Notes under the pieces: generated by a model
What the model saw: only the letters and a program-made list of their open reading frames with translations
The model's database searches: none
Told to the model about the DNA's origin: nothing
Program-made: the position numbers and the translations under genes
NCBI GenBank assembly: GCA_028723455.1
Contig: JAQYEW010000038.1
Location: 1-64,000, forward strand
Direction: 5' to 3'
Length of the DNA stretch: 64,000 nt
Source of the DNA: Prevotellaceae bacterium
GTDB taxonomy: Bacteria; Bacteroidota; Bacteroidia; Bacteroidales; Bacteroidaceae
Part shown: positions 16,992 through 25,899 of the stretch, in pieces
Layout of the letters: each line of letters begins with the position of its first letter
How positions within the stretch are numbered: position 1 is the stretch's first letter

Positions 16992-17702
16992 TTATTCCTC
17001 TACTTCCGTACCGCCAGGCACAATCAGGCGGTAGCCCTTGCCATGAACATTGTTGATTTCGATTTCAGGATCGCCCTTGAGATGCTTGCGCAGCTTGGTG
17101 ATGTAGACATCCATAGAGCGTGCATTGAAATAGTTGTCATCAATCCAAATGGTCTTCAAGGCCAAATCGCGCTGCAAAACATCATTTGCGTGGGCGCAGA
17201 GCAGCGCCAACAGTTCGCTTTCCTTGGTTGTAAGCTTGAACTGCTCTCCCTCGAAAGAGAGCACCTGGCGCTGGGTGTCGAAGAGGTAGCGGCCGATACG
17301 ATACTGCGTAACGTTCTGCGTCTTCTTGCCACGAACGCGACGCATGATTGCCTCCATGCGGAACACAAGCTCGTCCATAGAGAATGGCTTGGTCAGATAA
17401 TCATCGGCACCGATCTTGAATCCCTTGATAATATCTTCTTTCAGGTTCTTTGCCGTCAGGAAAATAACAGGAATGTCGGCGTTCTGCTGGCGTATTTCCG
17501 CCGCTAGTTCAAAGCCATCTTTTTTAGGCATCATGACATCCAGTACGCAAAGGTCGAAATGACCCTTCATGAATGCTTTATATCCGGCTTCGCCGTCGAG
17601 GCAAAGTTCTGCATCATAACCCTTGGCCTGAAGGTATTCCTTGAGCAAGAGGCCCAGGTTCTCGTCGTCTTCACAAAGAAGGATGTTCATTTTCGTTTCC
17701 AT
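16992..17702 (-). CDS. rprY: response regulator RprY (OmpR/PhoB family)
   Basis: A 236-residue regulator. The receiver domain (about 6-120) has acidic residues near 11-13, the phospho-acceptor Asp55 (VLDVMMP), Thr83 and Lys105. The C-terminal winged helix (about 135-230) has the KLTTKESELLALL start and a MDVYITKLRKHL recognition helix. The sequence is very close to what I know of Bacteroides RprY. The kinase RprX is encoded 6 bp upstream. Confidence 0.93.
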   Translation of the reverse strand: METKMNILLCEDDENLGLLLKEYLQAKGYDAELCLDGEAGYKAFMKGHFDLCVLDVMMPKKDGFELAAEIRQQNADIPVIFLTAKNLKEDIIKGFKIGADDYLTKPFSMDELVFRMEAIMRRVRGKKTQNVTQYRIGRYLFDTQRQVLSFEGEQFKLTTKESELLALLCAHANDVLQRDLALKTIWIDDNYFNARSMDVYITKLRKHLKGDPEIEINNVHGKGYRLIVPGGTEVEE

Positions 17703-17708
17703 AATGCT

Positions 17709-19253
17709 TTAATCTTTAGTATTGGGTAATGTTATTATAAATTTCGTTCCTTTGCCGAAATGGCTTTCCACTTTGATTGTTCCTTTGTGCAGTTCTATCA
17801 TCTTGTGGACGTAGGCCAGCCCCAGGCCGAAGCCCTTTACATCGTGCTGGTCGCCCGTGTGCACACGGTAGAACTTTTCAAAGATATGCTTCAAATCATC
17901 CTTGCGGATGCCGATGCCATTGTCCGAGATCTCCACGACATAGTTTTCTCCGACATTGCGTGTCCGGACATTCATGTGCAGTTCGACATCGCTGCGACGA
18001 TATTTCAAGGCATTCTCCATGATATTGTAGATGACATTCGTATAATGCATCTCGTCCACATCCACCAAGGGGTTCTCTGCATCCAAATGTGCGGTAATGG
18101 TTCCGCCCGCTTGTTGCACATTGATCTGGAAGTTCTTGATAACACCGTCGATAAGTTCGTCCGAGTTCAGTTCCACAAAGTTAAGCGCAATCTTCTTGTG
18201 CTCGTAGAGCGACATCTGCAAGACTTTCTCTACCTGAAAGCGCAGTCTGCGGGACTCCTTGGAAATGATGCCGCCGAGATTATCGTACATCATATCACTC
18301 TTATTGATGCTTTTGTCCGTCAACATCTGCGCAGCCAGCGAGATACTCGCGATGGGGGTCTTCAGCTCGTGGGTCATGTTATTGACAAAGTCGTTCTTCA
18401 TCTCGTTCACCTTGCGTTGCTGCAAAAGCAGGTAGAGGACAATGATAAACAAGATCAGAAGCACAAAGGTAAAGATCATGGCAGGGAACATCATGCTCAT
18501 GATACCCATTACATACTTGCGTTGGTCGGGGAAATGGACCACCACCACACCCATCTTCTGCAACGGGTCGTTTCGGAAGAGCGTTTGCGTATAACTGACG
18601 TCAGCCCCCTCGTCGCTGTAATCAGAACATTGGTACATCACACGCCCATCGCTGGCACACACCTTGAAATGGAAGCTTAGCATCACGCCGTTACGCTCCA
18701 GGGCGCGGCGAATGGAACTCTCCAGATATTGAGGATTGATGCGCTCCTCGAAACTTTTTTCGCTTGCGCTATACATCACCGCATAGATAACCTCGTCCAG
18801 AACGCCATTCTGATAGACATAGGCATTGCGCACGGCCTGACGGAACTTTTCCGCCGATGCGGAGATGGCATTCGTCTGGCTGGGAAACATACGCAAGGAA
18901 ATGGGTTTGTGCTCGATTAGCGTGTCCACGCCCTTGTACTGAGGCATGAAACTGTCTCTCGCGACGATCTTCATAAGGATGGGGTTACCCAGCACCTTGC
19001 GCTCCTGTTCATCCGCAGAGTCTAAACTCAGGAGGTCTTCCTGATAGGCGTGGATAACATCCTTCAGATAGTTCTCTGTCTCGCGACGTTCCAAATCGCG
19101 GGATGCCTGGTCCAAACTACGCTTCACGTTTTCATCGAACTGGTCGCGGCGCATCTTCACCATGGTACTGGTGTAGCGTCCCTGCAAAGCCAGCAGCCCC
19201 ACAAACAGGAGTGTAACGAGTACGCCTACTATGATATATCCTCTGCGTTTCAT
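17709..19253 (-). CDS. rprX: sensor histidine kinase RprX
   Basis: A 514-residue membrane kinase. It has a first helix at about 5-23, a periplasmic sensor region at about 24-250, a second helix at about 251-277, HisKA with phospho-acceptor His295 (MTHELKTP), and HATPase boxes NIMENALKYR, DNGIGIRKDDL and GFGLGLAYV. It is the partner of RprY. The ATG is almost directly behind a full promoter, so translation probably starts at or very near the mRNA 5' end. Confidence 0.94.
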   Translation of the reverse strand: MKRRGYIIVGVLVTLLFVGLLALQGRYTSTMVKMRRDQFDENVKRSLDQASRDLERRETENYLKDVIHAYQEDLLSLDSADEQERKVLGNPILMKIVARDSFMPQYKGVDTLIEHKPISLRMFPSQTNAISASAEKFRQAVRNAYVYQNGVLDEVIYAVMYSASEKSFEERINPQYLESSIRRALERNGVMLSFHFKVCASDGRVMYQCSDYSDEGADVSYTQTLFRNDPLQKMGVVVVHFPDQRKYVMGIMSMMFPAMIFTFVLLILFIIVLYLLLQQRKVNEMKNDFVNNMTHELKTPIASISLAAQMLTDKSINKSDMMYDNLGGIISKESRRLRFQVEKVLQMSLYEHKKIALNFVELNSDELIDGVIKNFQINVQQAGGTITAHLDAENPLVDVDEMHYTNVIYNIMENALKYRRSDVELHMNVRTRNVGENYVVEISDNGIGIRKDDLKHIFEKFYRVHTGDQHDVKGFGLGLAYVHKMIELHKGTIKVESHFGKGTKFIITLPNTKD

Positions 19254-19257
19254 AATG

Positions 19258-19289
19258 CAAATATACCTCTTCCTTTATTTAAGACCAAA
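19258..19289 (-). promoter_or_regulatory. rprX promoter, apparently leaderless
   Basis: Minus strand TTTG (19286-19289), 20 bp, then TATATTTG (19258-19265), then only CATT before the ATG. The -33 box overlaps the terminator stem of the upstream EF-G2 gene. Confidence 0.8.
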
Positions 19290-19318
19290 AAGGAAGGACA
19301 AATGCGCCCTTCCTTTTT
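19287..19318 (-). terminator. terminator of the EF-G2 gene
   Basis: An 11-bp stem (AAAAAGGAAGG with CCTTCCTTTTT; 19287-19297 and 19308-19318) ends in a T-run on the minus strand. It lies about 40 bp after the EF-G2 stop and shares bases with the -33 box of rprX. Confidence 0.8.
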
Positions 19319-19358
19319 AACCTTGTTAACAAATCACTGTTTATCTGCGTCCAAATTA

Positions 19359-21512
19359 TCACTCTGATGTTTCCGCTTCGTGTTCTTTAACCAATTTCTG
19401 CTGAACCTCAGCGGGAACAAGTTCGTAACTGGCAAACTTCATAATAAAACTGGCACGTCCACCCGTTACGCTGCTCAAGGCAATGCTGTAACTGGACATT
19501 TCCTTCAAGGGCACCTTGGCTGTAAGTTTCTCGTAACCGTTCTCGCTGGTCATTCCCATAATCATGGCACGACGTCCTTGCAGGTCGCTCATTACGTCGC
19601 CCAATTTATCACTGGGAGTGAACACTTCCACATCATAGATAGGCTCCAGAATCTTAGGGCCGGCCTCGCGGAAGGCTTGCGCAAAAGCATTACGGCCCGC
19701 CAACATGAAGCTGAGTTCGTTGCTGTCGACGGGGTGCATCTTGCCGTCGTACACGATCACACGCACATCGCGGGCATAGCATCCGGTCAAAGGTCCTTGT
19801 TCCATGCGTTGCATGACACCTTTCAAGATAGCGGGCATGAAGCGCGCGTCAATCGCACCTCCCACAACGCTGTTCACAAACACCAGTTTGCCACCCCACT
19901 CCAACTTCACCTCTTCGGTAGAGCGAGGTGTAATACGGTATTCCTGATTGCCGAATTTATACATTTCCGGCGCAGGCATACCCTCATAATATGGCTCAAC
20001 AATCAAATGAACCTCGCCAAACTGACCTGCGCCACCGCTCTGTTTCTTATGGCGGTAGTCGGAACGGGCAGCCTTTGTAATGGTTTCGCGATAAGGCACC
20101 TTGGGTTCCAGGAATTCTATCTGAATCTTCTCGTTATTTTCCATGCGCCATTTTAGCGTACGCAAATGGAATTCACCCTGACCCTTCACCAGAATTTGTC
20201 TCAGTTCCTTGCTCTGCTCTATCATCCACGTGGGATCTTCCTCGCGCATACGCTGCAGGGCGTTCATCATCTTTTCGGTCTCTGCTTCCGCCTTGGCCTT
20301 GATGGCGCGGATGAACTTAGGCTCGGGATACTTGATGAAATTGAAACGATGCTCGCTATCCTTGCCGTTGAGGGTATTCCCTGTCTTCACGTCTTTCAGT
20401 TTTACCGTGCAGCCGATATCTCCTGCCACCAATTCCTCTACCTTGATACGCGTAGCGCCCGCACAACAGAACAACTGGCTCATACGCTCCTTCGAACCGC
20501 GGTCCTGATTGGTAAGGTCGTCGCCCTCGCGCACCTTTCCGCTCATCACCTTGAAATATTGCACCTCGCCAATATGGGGCTCTACGGCCGTCTTGAAGAA
20601 GAAAAGGCTTGTAGGGCCATTGGGGTCGGGAGTTACTTCTTCGCCACGTGTATTGAACACCTTGGGCATCTCATCCACAAAGGGAACCACATTGCCCAGG
20701 AACTCCATCAGGCGGCGCACACCCATATCCTTGCCGGCGCACACACAGAAAACAGGGAACATACCGCGCGCTGCCAAGCCTTTGCGAATACCTTCGCGCA
20801 TCTCGTCCTCTGTCAACGCCTCGCTCTCGAAGAATTTCTCCATGAGCGTCTCGTCATTCTCTGCGGCAGCCTCTACCAAGGCCTTGTGCATCTCTGTCGC
20901 TTTCTCCAGTTCCTCCGCAGGAATGTCTTCGACGGTGGGCGCGCCACCCTCTGCTCCCCAAGAAAACTTCTTCATCACCAAGACGTCAATGAGGCTGTTG
21001 AAATTAGGACCTGTCTGCAAAGGATACTGTACGGGCACCACCTTGGGTCCGTAAATCTCTTGCAGTTGGTTCAGGAGTTGGTCGTAATCCAAATTCTCGT
21101 CATCCAGCTGGTTCACCAGAAAGATTACGGGCTTACCCAACTTCTCGGTATATCGGAAATGGTTCTGCGTACCCACTTCTACGCCGCTTGCACCTTTCAG
21201 GAGCAAGATAGCCGTATCGGTAACATTCAGGGCCGTAAGGGCTGCGCCTACGAAATCGTCGCTTCCGGGACAATCAATGATATTCAGTTTCTTGTTGTTC
21301 CACTCCACATGGAAAACGGTGCTGAACACACTGTAGCCATAATCTTGCTCTACGGGGAAATAGTCGCTCACGGTGTTCTTCTGCGTGATGCGGCCGCGAC
21401 GCTTGATGATGCCTGCCTCGTAGAGCAGGCTCTCCGTCAGGGTTGTCTTACCACTACCGTCATTGCCAAGCAAGGCAATGTTCTTGATCTCATTGGTTTG
21501 ATAGATTTTCAT
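19359..21512 (-). CDS. EF-G paralogue lacking the catalytic histidine (EF-G2 type)
   Basis: A 717-residue translation factor with EF-G domain order: G domain 1-280, domain II about 300-400, III-V about 410-700. The P-loop is GNDGSGKT (16-23). The G3 motif, normally DTPGHVDF, reads DCPGSDDF (80-87), so the GTPase-activating His is Ser84. The G4 motif NKxD is NQLD (134-137). These are the features of the second EF-G of Bacteroides, reported as a translocase that works without GTP hydrolysis and is induced by carbon starvation. Orthology is from recalled sequence similarity. It appears monocistronic. Confidence 0.88.
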   Translation of the reverse strand: MKIYQTNEIKNIALLGNDGSGKTTLTESLLYEAGIIKRRGRITQKNTVSDYFPVEQDYGYSVFSTVFHVEWNNKKLNIIDCPGSDDFVGAALTALNVTDTAILLLKGASGVEVGTQNHFRYTEKLGKPVIFLVNQLDDENLDYDQLLNQLQEIYGPKVVPVQYPLQTGPNFNSLIDVLVMKKFSWGAEGGAPTVEDIPAEELEKATEMHKALVEAAAENDETLMEKFFESEALTEDEMREGIRKGLAARGMFPVFCVCAGKDMGVRRLMEFLGNVVPFVDEMPKVFNTRGEEVTPDPNGPTSLFFFKTAVEPHIGEVQYFKVMSGKVREGDDLTNQDRGSKERMSQLFCCAGATRIKVEELVAGDIGCTVKLKDVKTGNTLNGKDSEHRFNFIKYPEPKFIRAIKAKAEAETEKMMNALQRMREEDPTWMIEQSKELRQILVKGQGEFHLRTLKWRMENNEKIQIEFLEPKVPYRETITKAARSDYRHKKQSGGAGQFGEVHLIVEPYYEGMPAPEMYKFGNQEYRITPRSTEEVKLEWGGKLVFVNSVVGGAIDARFMPAILKGVMQRMEQGPLTGCYARDVRVIVYDGKMHPVDSNELSFMLAGRNAFAQAFREAGPKILEPIYDVEVFTPSDKLGDVMSDLQGRRAMIMGMTSENGYEKLTAKVPLKEMSSYSIALSSVTGGRASFIMKFASYELVPAEVQQKLVKEHEAETSE

Positions 21513-21562
21513 GGACTATAATAGTATTATGGTAATTGATTGCTTTGGTGGGCATCCGAAAC

Positions 21563-21594
21563 GCAATTTAGCGATTCCCTGCGAAACAGCCAAA
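21563..21594 (-). promoter_or_regulatory. candidate weak promoter of the EF-G2 gene
   Basis: Minus strand TTTG (21591-21594), 20 bp, then TAAATTGC (21563-21570), which departs from TAnnTTTG in the last two bases. A weak -7 box would fit a gene that needs an activator, but no operator was identified. Confidence 0.4.
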
Positions 21595-21612
21595 CATTCG
21601 CGCATTTTTTTG

Positions 21613-21620
21613 TAACTTCG
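21613..21620 (+). promoter_or_regulatory. candidate -7 element of hemW
   Basis: TAACTTCG (one mismatch to TAnnTTTG) ends 11 bp before the hemW ATG, giving a very short leader. No TTTG is found at the expected distance. Confidence 0.4.
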
Positions 21621-21631
21621 CGCCTATAATC

Positions 21632-22753
21632 ATGATCGGACTCTATATTCACATCCCTTTCTGCCAAAGCCGTTGCATTTATTGCGACTTTGTCAGCTCC
21701 ACGCTTAGCCAGGAATGGCAGGCAAAATACTTGCGCGCCCTGGAGGACGAAATGTTTCTGCGCAGCAAAGAAATGGGCGAACCGGTTGCCCGTACCATAT
21801 ATATAGGTGGCGGAACGCCCTCTCAACTCTCTCCCCAGAACCTTGCCGGACTGATGGATGCCTTGCAACGGCATTTCACATGGCAGCCCGATTGCGAATT
21901 CACCCTTGAAGCCAACCCCGACGACATCACGCCTGCCTTTATCAGTTGCTTGCGCGACACGCCCGTCAACCGCATCAGCATGGGCATTCAAAGCACAGAC
22001 GACAGCGTATTGCGTTTCCTGCGCCGCCGGCACACCGCACGCCAAGCTTTCGATGCCATTGGGCAATTACAAGAGGCTGGTTATGAAAACATCAGCGGCG
22101 ACCTCATTTATGGCCTGCCTCATCAAAGCCAGGAAATGTTCGAGGGCGACCTGAAGGCCCTGCTACAGACGGGTATCCCTCACCTGAGTGCCTATGCCCT
22201 GCAATATGAACCCGGGACACCGCTTTACCAGATGTTACAGCAAGGCGAGATTCCGGCAGAAGACGAGGAGCACTCGCTGCGCTGCTATGAGATGCTGATG
22301 GATTTCACTGCCCAAGCTGGTATGGAACATTATGAAATCAGCAACTTCGCCCGCTCCGGCTACCGTTCGCGCCACAACAGCAGCTACTGGCAAGGCCGTC
22401 CCTATTTGGGTTTGGGTGCCGGTGCCCACAGCTACGACGGTCGTTTTATACGTCGTGCCAACACCGCCAACATCCGCACCTACATGGAGGGACGACATGA
22501 AGCGGAAACAGAAATACTTGGCAAGGACGAACTTTATGACGAACGTGTCATGTTGGGCTTACGCACGGCAGAGGGCATCAGCCTGCAGGCGCTGGAGCAG
22601 GACTTCGGTACCGACAAGTTGCTTTATCTGCTGCGGATGGCAGAGCCTCATCTCCTTCGTGGTACGCTCATGAAAAAAGGCGAGCACCTCGTGCTCGCCC
22701 GTAAAGGTCTCTTCGTCAGCGACGATATTATCTCCAGTCTGATGAGCGACTAA
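21632..22753 (+). CDS. hemW: HemW-type radical SAM heme chaperone
   Basis: A 373-residue protein beginning GLYIHIPFCQSRCIYCDF, with the cluster motif CxxxCxYC plus the trailing Asp-Phe found in the HemN/HemW family. Downstream are YIGGGTPSQL, EANPDD, RISMGIQS and NISGDLIYGLP. The missing N-terminal HemN extension and the length (about 375) point to HemW, a heme-binding chaperone, rather than true coproporphyrinogen dehydrogenase. Its last 4 bp overlap the end of the convergent lipoprotein gene. Confidence 0.9.
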   Translation: MIGLYIHIPFCQSRCIYCDFVSSTLSQEWQAKYLRALEDEMFLRSKEMGEPVARTIYIGGGTPSQLSPQNLAGLMDALQRHFTWQPDCEFTLEANPDDITPAFISCLRDTPVNRISMGIQSTDDSVLRFLRRRHTARQAFDAIGQLQEAGYENISGDLIYGLPHQSQEMFEGDLKALLQTGIPHLSAYALQYEPGTPLYQMLQQGEIPAEDEEHSLRCYEMLMDFTAQAGMEHYEISNFARSGYRSRHNSSYWQGRPYLGLGAGAHSYDGRFIRRANTANIRTYMEGRHEAETEILGKDELYDERVMLGLRTAEGISLQALEQDFGTDKLLYLLRMAEPHLLRGTLMKKGEHLVLARKGLFVSDDIISSLMSD

Positions 22754-23463
22754 CGCAAACGCTGATAGGTTATTTCATAGCACATGGGACTGACGTTCTG
22801 CTTCGCCGTTTCCGTGCCCTGACTATGAGGCACAATCAGGCGTACCTTGGCGATACCCTTTTCGTCCTGGCGGCCGGGGCGGATATAGGTCAAAGGCACC
22901 GTCCAACCCTCGGGCACATCCAGTTTCTTATACAAGCGGTACATAGCACCACCACCCGGGTAAATCGTTGTGTTGAAACTGGCGGTAAACGTACCGCTAT
23001 TGTTACTTACGTTGATGTACTCAGGTGCTACGCTGAAAGTGGAGTTAAGGTTCGTCGACAGCAAACTGTCGCCCAAAATATCATACTCCCAGTAGCGACA
23101 GGCCAACACGCCCGACTCGCCATGGTGCAGTTTCTGACCTTCACCCTTGCGCACAATCTGCATGTACACACCACTGTTCTCGAACAAGACATATTCGTTC
23201 TCCTCCGCGTTTGTCATACTGTCCTGCGCCTCGAACTGCTGCTGACTGATTATCTTCATAGGCTTGGTACTATAGAGCAGCGTGTCTCCGCCGGGTCCGG
23301 TCAACAACTGGGGAGAGCGTTTCGTAAAGGCACCTACTGCCTTGCGTTCCTTATCTTTCTGGTCAGCATAGGTCTCGTCTTTGTTACAGGAGGCCAACAT
23401 GCTGCCCATTGCCACAACACAGCCCAAGCAAAGCGTGGTGCGCATTATTCTTCTTATGTCCAT
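22750..23463 (-). CDS. DUF4827-family lipoprotein
   Basis: A 237-residue exported lipoprotein: a hydrophobic signal, then the lipobox LASC with Cys26 as likely lipidation site. The body contains YVLFENSGVYMQIVRKGEGQKL, a stretch reminiscent of FKBP-type peptidyl-prolyl isomerases, and ends IAKVRLIVPHSQGT followed by CYEITYQ. This matches the DUF4827 family of Bacteroidales as I recall it. Isomerase activity is unproven. It lies 3 bp after the DHH phosphoesterase gene and is probably co-transcribed with it. Confidence 0.8.
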   Translation of the reverse strand: MDIRRIMRTTLCLGCVVAMGSMLASCNKDETYADQKDKERKAVGAFTKRSPQLLTGPGGDTLLYSTKPMKIISQQQFEAQDSMTNAEENEYVLFENSGVYMQIVRKGEGQKLHHGESGVLACRYWEYDILGDSLLSTNLNSTFSVAPEYINVSNNSGTFTASFNTTIYPGGGAMYRLYKKLDVPEGWTVPLTYIRPGRQDEKGIAKVRLIVPHSQGTETAKQNVSPMCYEITYQRLR

Positions 23464-23466
23464 ATC

Positions 23467-24525
23467 TTATGCGTTTTCTTGTTTCATCAGTTTCTCTATA
23501 TCCGCGGCCGCTTTCTTCGCTTGGCTTACGGCCTCGTCCAGCGTGCCCAGGAAACTGCCGCCCGCAGCGTTTTTATGACCGCCGCCACCAAAGTACTTCT
23601 CACAGATCAGATTGCAAGGCACCTCGTCCACACTACGTGTGCTGATTCGTATCTTGCCCGGCGTTTCCGTATCTTCGCGCATGAAGAAACTCAAGCGAAT
23701 GCCCTGTATCTCAAGCGGCATGTTCACAAAACCCTCCGTATCGCCTTTCTTGGCCTTGAAGCGACGGTACTCCTCGTTCGTCATCGTAATGATACTCGCC
23801 TGACACGTGGGCAGCAACTGCATATTCACATACAGCAGATAACCCATCAGGCGCATGCGCGCTTCCGAACTGTCCCAAAAGACAGCACGGTAAACATGTT
23901 CTTTGTCCACGCCCCTGTCCAAAAGCATCGCCACGCAACGAAACACTTCGCCGCGCGAACTGGCATGGGAGAAGTTGCCCGTGTCCGTCATCAGCCCCAG
24001 ATAGAGACCCGTGGCCACGTCTTTCGTTATCAGGTCTGCATAGCCCAACTCCAGCAAGACATGCTGTAACACCTCACAGGTGCTGGACATCTGCGGCTGA
24101 CTCACACATACGGTATACTGTTCTACGGCGGGGTTCAAGTGGTGGTCTATCATCACACGACTGGCCCTACATTCTCCGACTACACGTTCCAATGTCTCAC
24201 CCATTCGGCCCAAACCATTGTAATCCAGAGAAAATATCAAATCGGCCGCTTGCAACAACGCTGTCCCTTCCTCTGTCTGCTCATTGAAACGGATAAATTC
24301 GCCGCTCAACGGTGCCAGCAGCATATTGTCGGGAAAACTATTGGGCATCACGACGTGCGCCTCCTTTCCCAAGGCGCGCATCACCTGCAGCAAGGCGGAG
24401 CAGCTGCCTATGCAGTCGCCGTCCGGATCCATGTGCCCAGTAAGTACAACGCGCTTCGCATGGCCAATGAGTTGCAACAAGCCTTCGCGTTGCTCAGATG
24501 TCAATACCTTTTCTTCTAATAACAT
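23467..24525 (-). CDS. DHH/DHHA1 phosphoesterase (NrnA-like nanoRNase/pAp phosphatase)
   Basis: A 352-residue cytosolic protein. DHH motifs are visible: TGHMDPDGDCIGS (about 29-41), an SLDYNG motif, the MIDHHLNP motif, and the DHHA1 motif GGGGHKNAAGG near residue 310. Such proteins remove nucleotides from very short RNAs and dephosphorylate pAp. Length is close to NrnA. It heads a two-gene unit with the DUF4827 lipoprotein and is divergent from the CobW gene. Confidence 0.88.
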   Translation of the reverse strand: MLLEEKVLTSEQREGLLQLIGHAKRVVLTGHMDPDGDCIGSCSALLQVMRALGKEAHVVMPNSFPDNMLLAPLSGEFIRFNEQTEEGTALLQAADLIFSLDYNGLGRMGETLERVVGECRASRVMIDHHLNPAVEQYTVCVSQPQMSSTCEVLQHVLLELGYADLITKDVATGLYLGLMTDTGNFSHASSRGEVFRCVAMLLDRGVDKEHVYRAVFWDSSEARMRLMGYLLYVNMQLLPTCQASIITMTNEEYRRFKAKKGDTEGFVNMPLEIQGIRLSFFMREDTETPGKIRISTRSVDEVPCNLICEKYFGGGGHKNAAGGSFLGTLDEAVSQAKKAAADIEKLMKQENA

Positions 24526-24548
24526 GCTTCTTCGTTACATTCTGCCCA

Positions 24549-24579
24549 CAAAGTTAGGCAAAACACATCGTTTGGCAAA
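24549..24579 (-). promoter_or_regulatory. promoter of the DHH phosphoesterase gene
   Basis: Minus strand TTTG (24576-24579), 19 bp, then TAACTTTG (24549-24556). The start codon is about 24 bp further on. Confidence 0.8.
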
Positions 24580-24611
24580 CCATTTGATACACGTATTTGC
24601 GAAGTTTCACG

Positions 24612-24619
24612 TAACTTTG
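24612..24619 (+). promoter_or_regulatory. -7 element of the CobW-family gene
   Basis: TAACTTTG, 34 bp before the ATG at 24654. TTTG occurs 25 bp and 12 bp upstream, neither at the usual spacing. Confidence 0.5.
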
Positions 24620-24653
24620 TATTTTAAACGTAAAATAAAAAAAACAATAAAAT

Positions 24654-25874
24654 ATGAAAACAACACCCGTACTGCTGCTCACAGGCTACTTGGGCAGTGG
24701 CAAGACGACTCTCCTGAACCGCATCTTGCAAAACACACAGGGCATCCGCTTTGCAGTTATCGTCAATGACATTGGCGAGGTGAACATTGACGCCAGCCTC
24801 ATACAGCAAGGAGGCATCGTGCAGGAGGAGGACGACAGCCTCATGGCTCTGCAAAACGGCTGCATCTGCTGCACCCTGAAGATGGATCTCGTACAACAAC
24901 TCCACGAGATTATCTCTACCCAGCGTTTCGACTATATCGTCATCGAAGCCAGCGGCATCTGCGAACCCGCACCCATTGCACAGACCATTTGCAGCGTACC
25001 CCAACTGGACGGACGCTTCAAGGAAACCGGACTCCCCCGTCTGGACAGCATTGTTACCGTTGTCGATGCTCTGCGCCTAAGAGATGAATTCAAGGGCGGA
25101 CTCAACCTTTTAGGTCAGCACATCGCTGAAGAGGATATCGAGAATCTCGTTATCCAACAGATTGAGTTCTGCAACATCATCCTTCTGAACAAGGCCAGCG
25201 AAGTAAGCCCCGAAGAACTGGAGCGCACCAAGGAGGTCATCCGATCCCTGCAACCCAAGGCACGCATCATTCCTTGCGACTACTGCGACATTGAACTGGA
25301 GCAACTCCTGAACACGAACCTTTTCGATTTTGAGGCCACAGCCACTTCCGCTTCCTGGATTCAGGAAATAGAGAACCTCGCTGACCACGAAGAGGAGGAA
25401 CACGAGCATCACCATGACCATGATCATGATTACGAGCATCACCATGAACACGAACATGGACATCACCACCATCATCATCACCACCACGAAGGAGGCGAAG
25501 CGGAGGAGTACGGCATCGGCACCTATGTCTACAAGAACCACCGCCCCATGGACATGGCGCGCTTCGACCACTTTGTTTCCAAGCGTTGGCCTCAGGGGGT
25601 GATCCGCACCAAAGGCCTCGTCTATTTCCAAGACGAGCGCGACCACTGCTATCTCTTTGAGCAGGCCGGCAAACAGGTGTCTCTGAAATACATCGGCGTT
25701 TCCTATGCCACCATGCCCGCGGACGAACTGGAGGACTTCCTGCGTCGCAACCCGAATATCGCAAAGGACTGGGACGAGAAATACGGCGACCGTATGCAAA
25801 AGATTGTGTTCATCGGCCAGCGTCTGGACAAGGACTATATCAAACGGGAACTGGACCAATGCCTGGTGGATTAA
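24654..25874 (+). CDS. CobW/COG0523-family GTP-binding metallochaperone with a His-rich loop
   Basis: A 406-residue G3E GTPase. The P-loop GYLGSGKTT lies at 11-19 and the metal motif CxCC at 70-73 (GCICC). Switch-like EASGICEP, then NKAS, follow. A His/Asp/Glu-rich stretch covers about residues 245-281, with one run of nine histidines, before the C-terminal CobW_C domain. Family members hand Zn2+, Co2+ or Fe to client proteins, and His-rich inserts usually go with Zn2+ or Ni2+. No metal operon surrounds it, so the metal and client are unknown. Confidence 0.88.
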   Translation: MKTTPVLLLTGYLGSGKTTLLNRILQNTQGIRFAVIVNDIGEVNIDASLIQQGGIVQEEDDSLMALQNGCICCTLKMDLVQQLHEIISTQRFDYIVIEASGICEPAPIAQTICSVPQLDGRFKETGLPRLDSIVTVVDALRLRDEFKGGLNLLGQHIAEEDIENLVIQQIEFCNIILLNKASEVSPEELERTKEVIRSLQPKARIIPCDYCDIELEQLLNTNLFDFEATATSASWIQEIENLADHEEEEHEHHHDHDHDYEHHHEHEHGHHHHHHHHHEGGEAEEYGIGTYVYKNHRPMDMARFDHFVSKRWPQGVIRTKGLVYFQDERDHCYLFEQAGKQVSLKYIGVSYATMPADELEDFLRRNPNIAKDWDEKYGDRMQKIVFIGQRLDKDYIKRELDQCLVD

Positions 25875-25899
25875 AGAAAGACGGTGGGATAAAGTCAAA

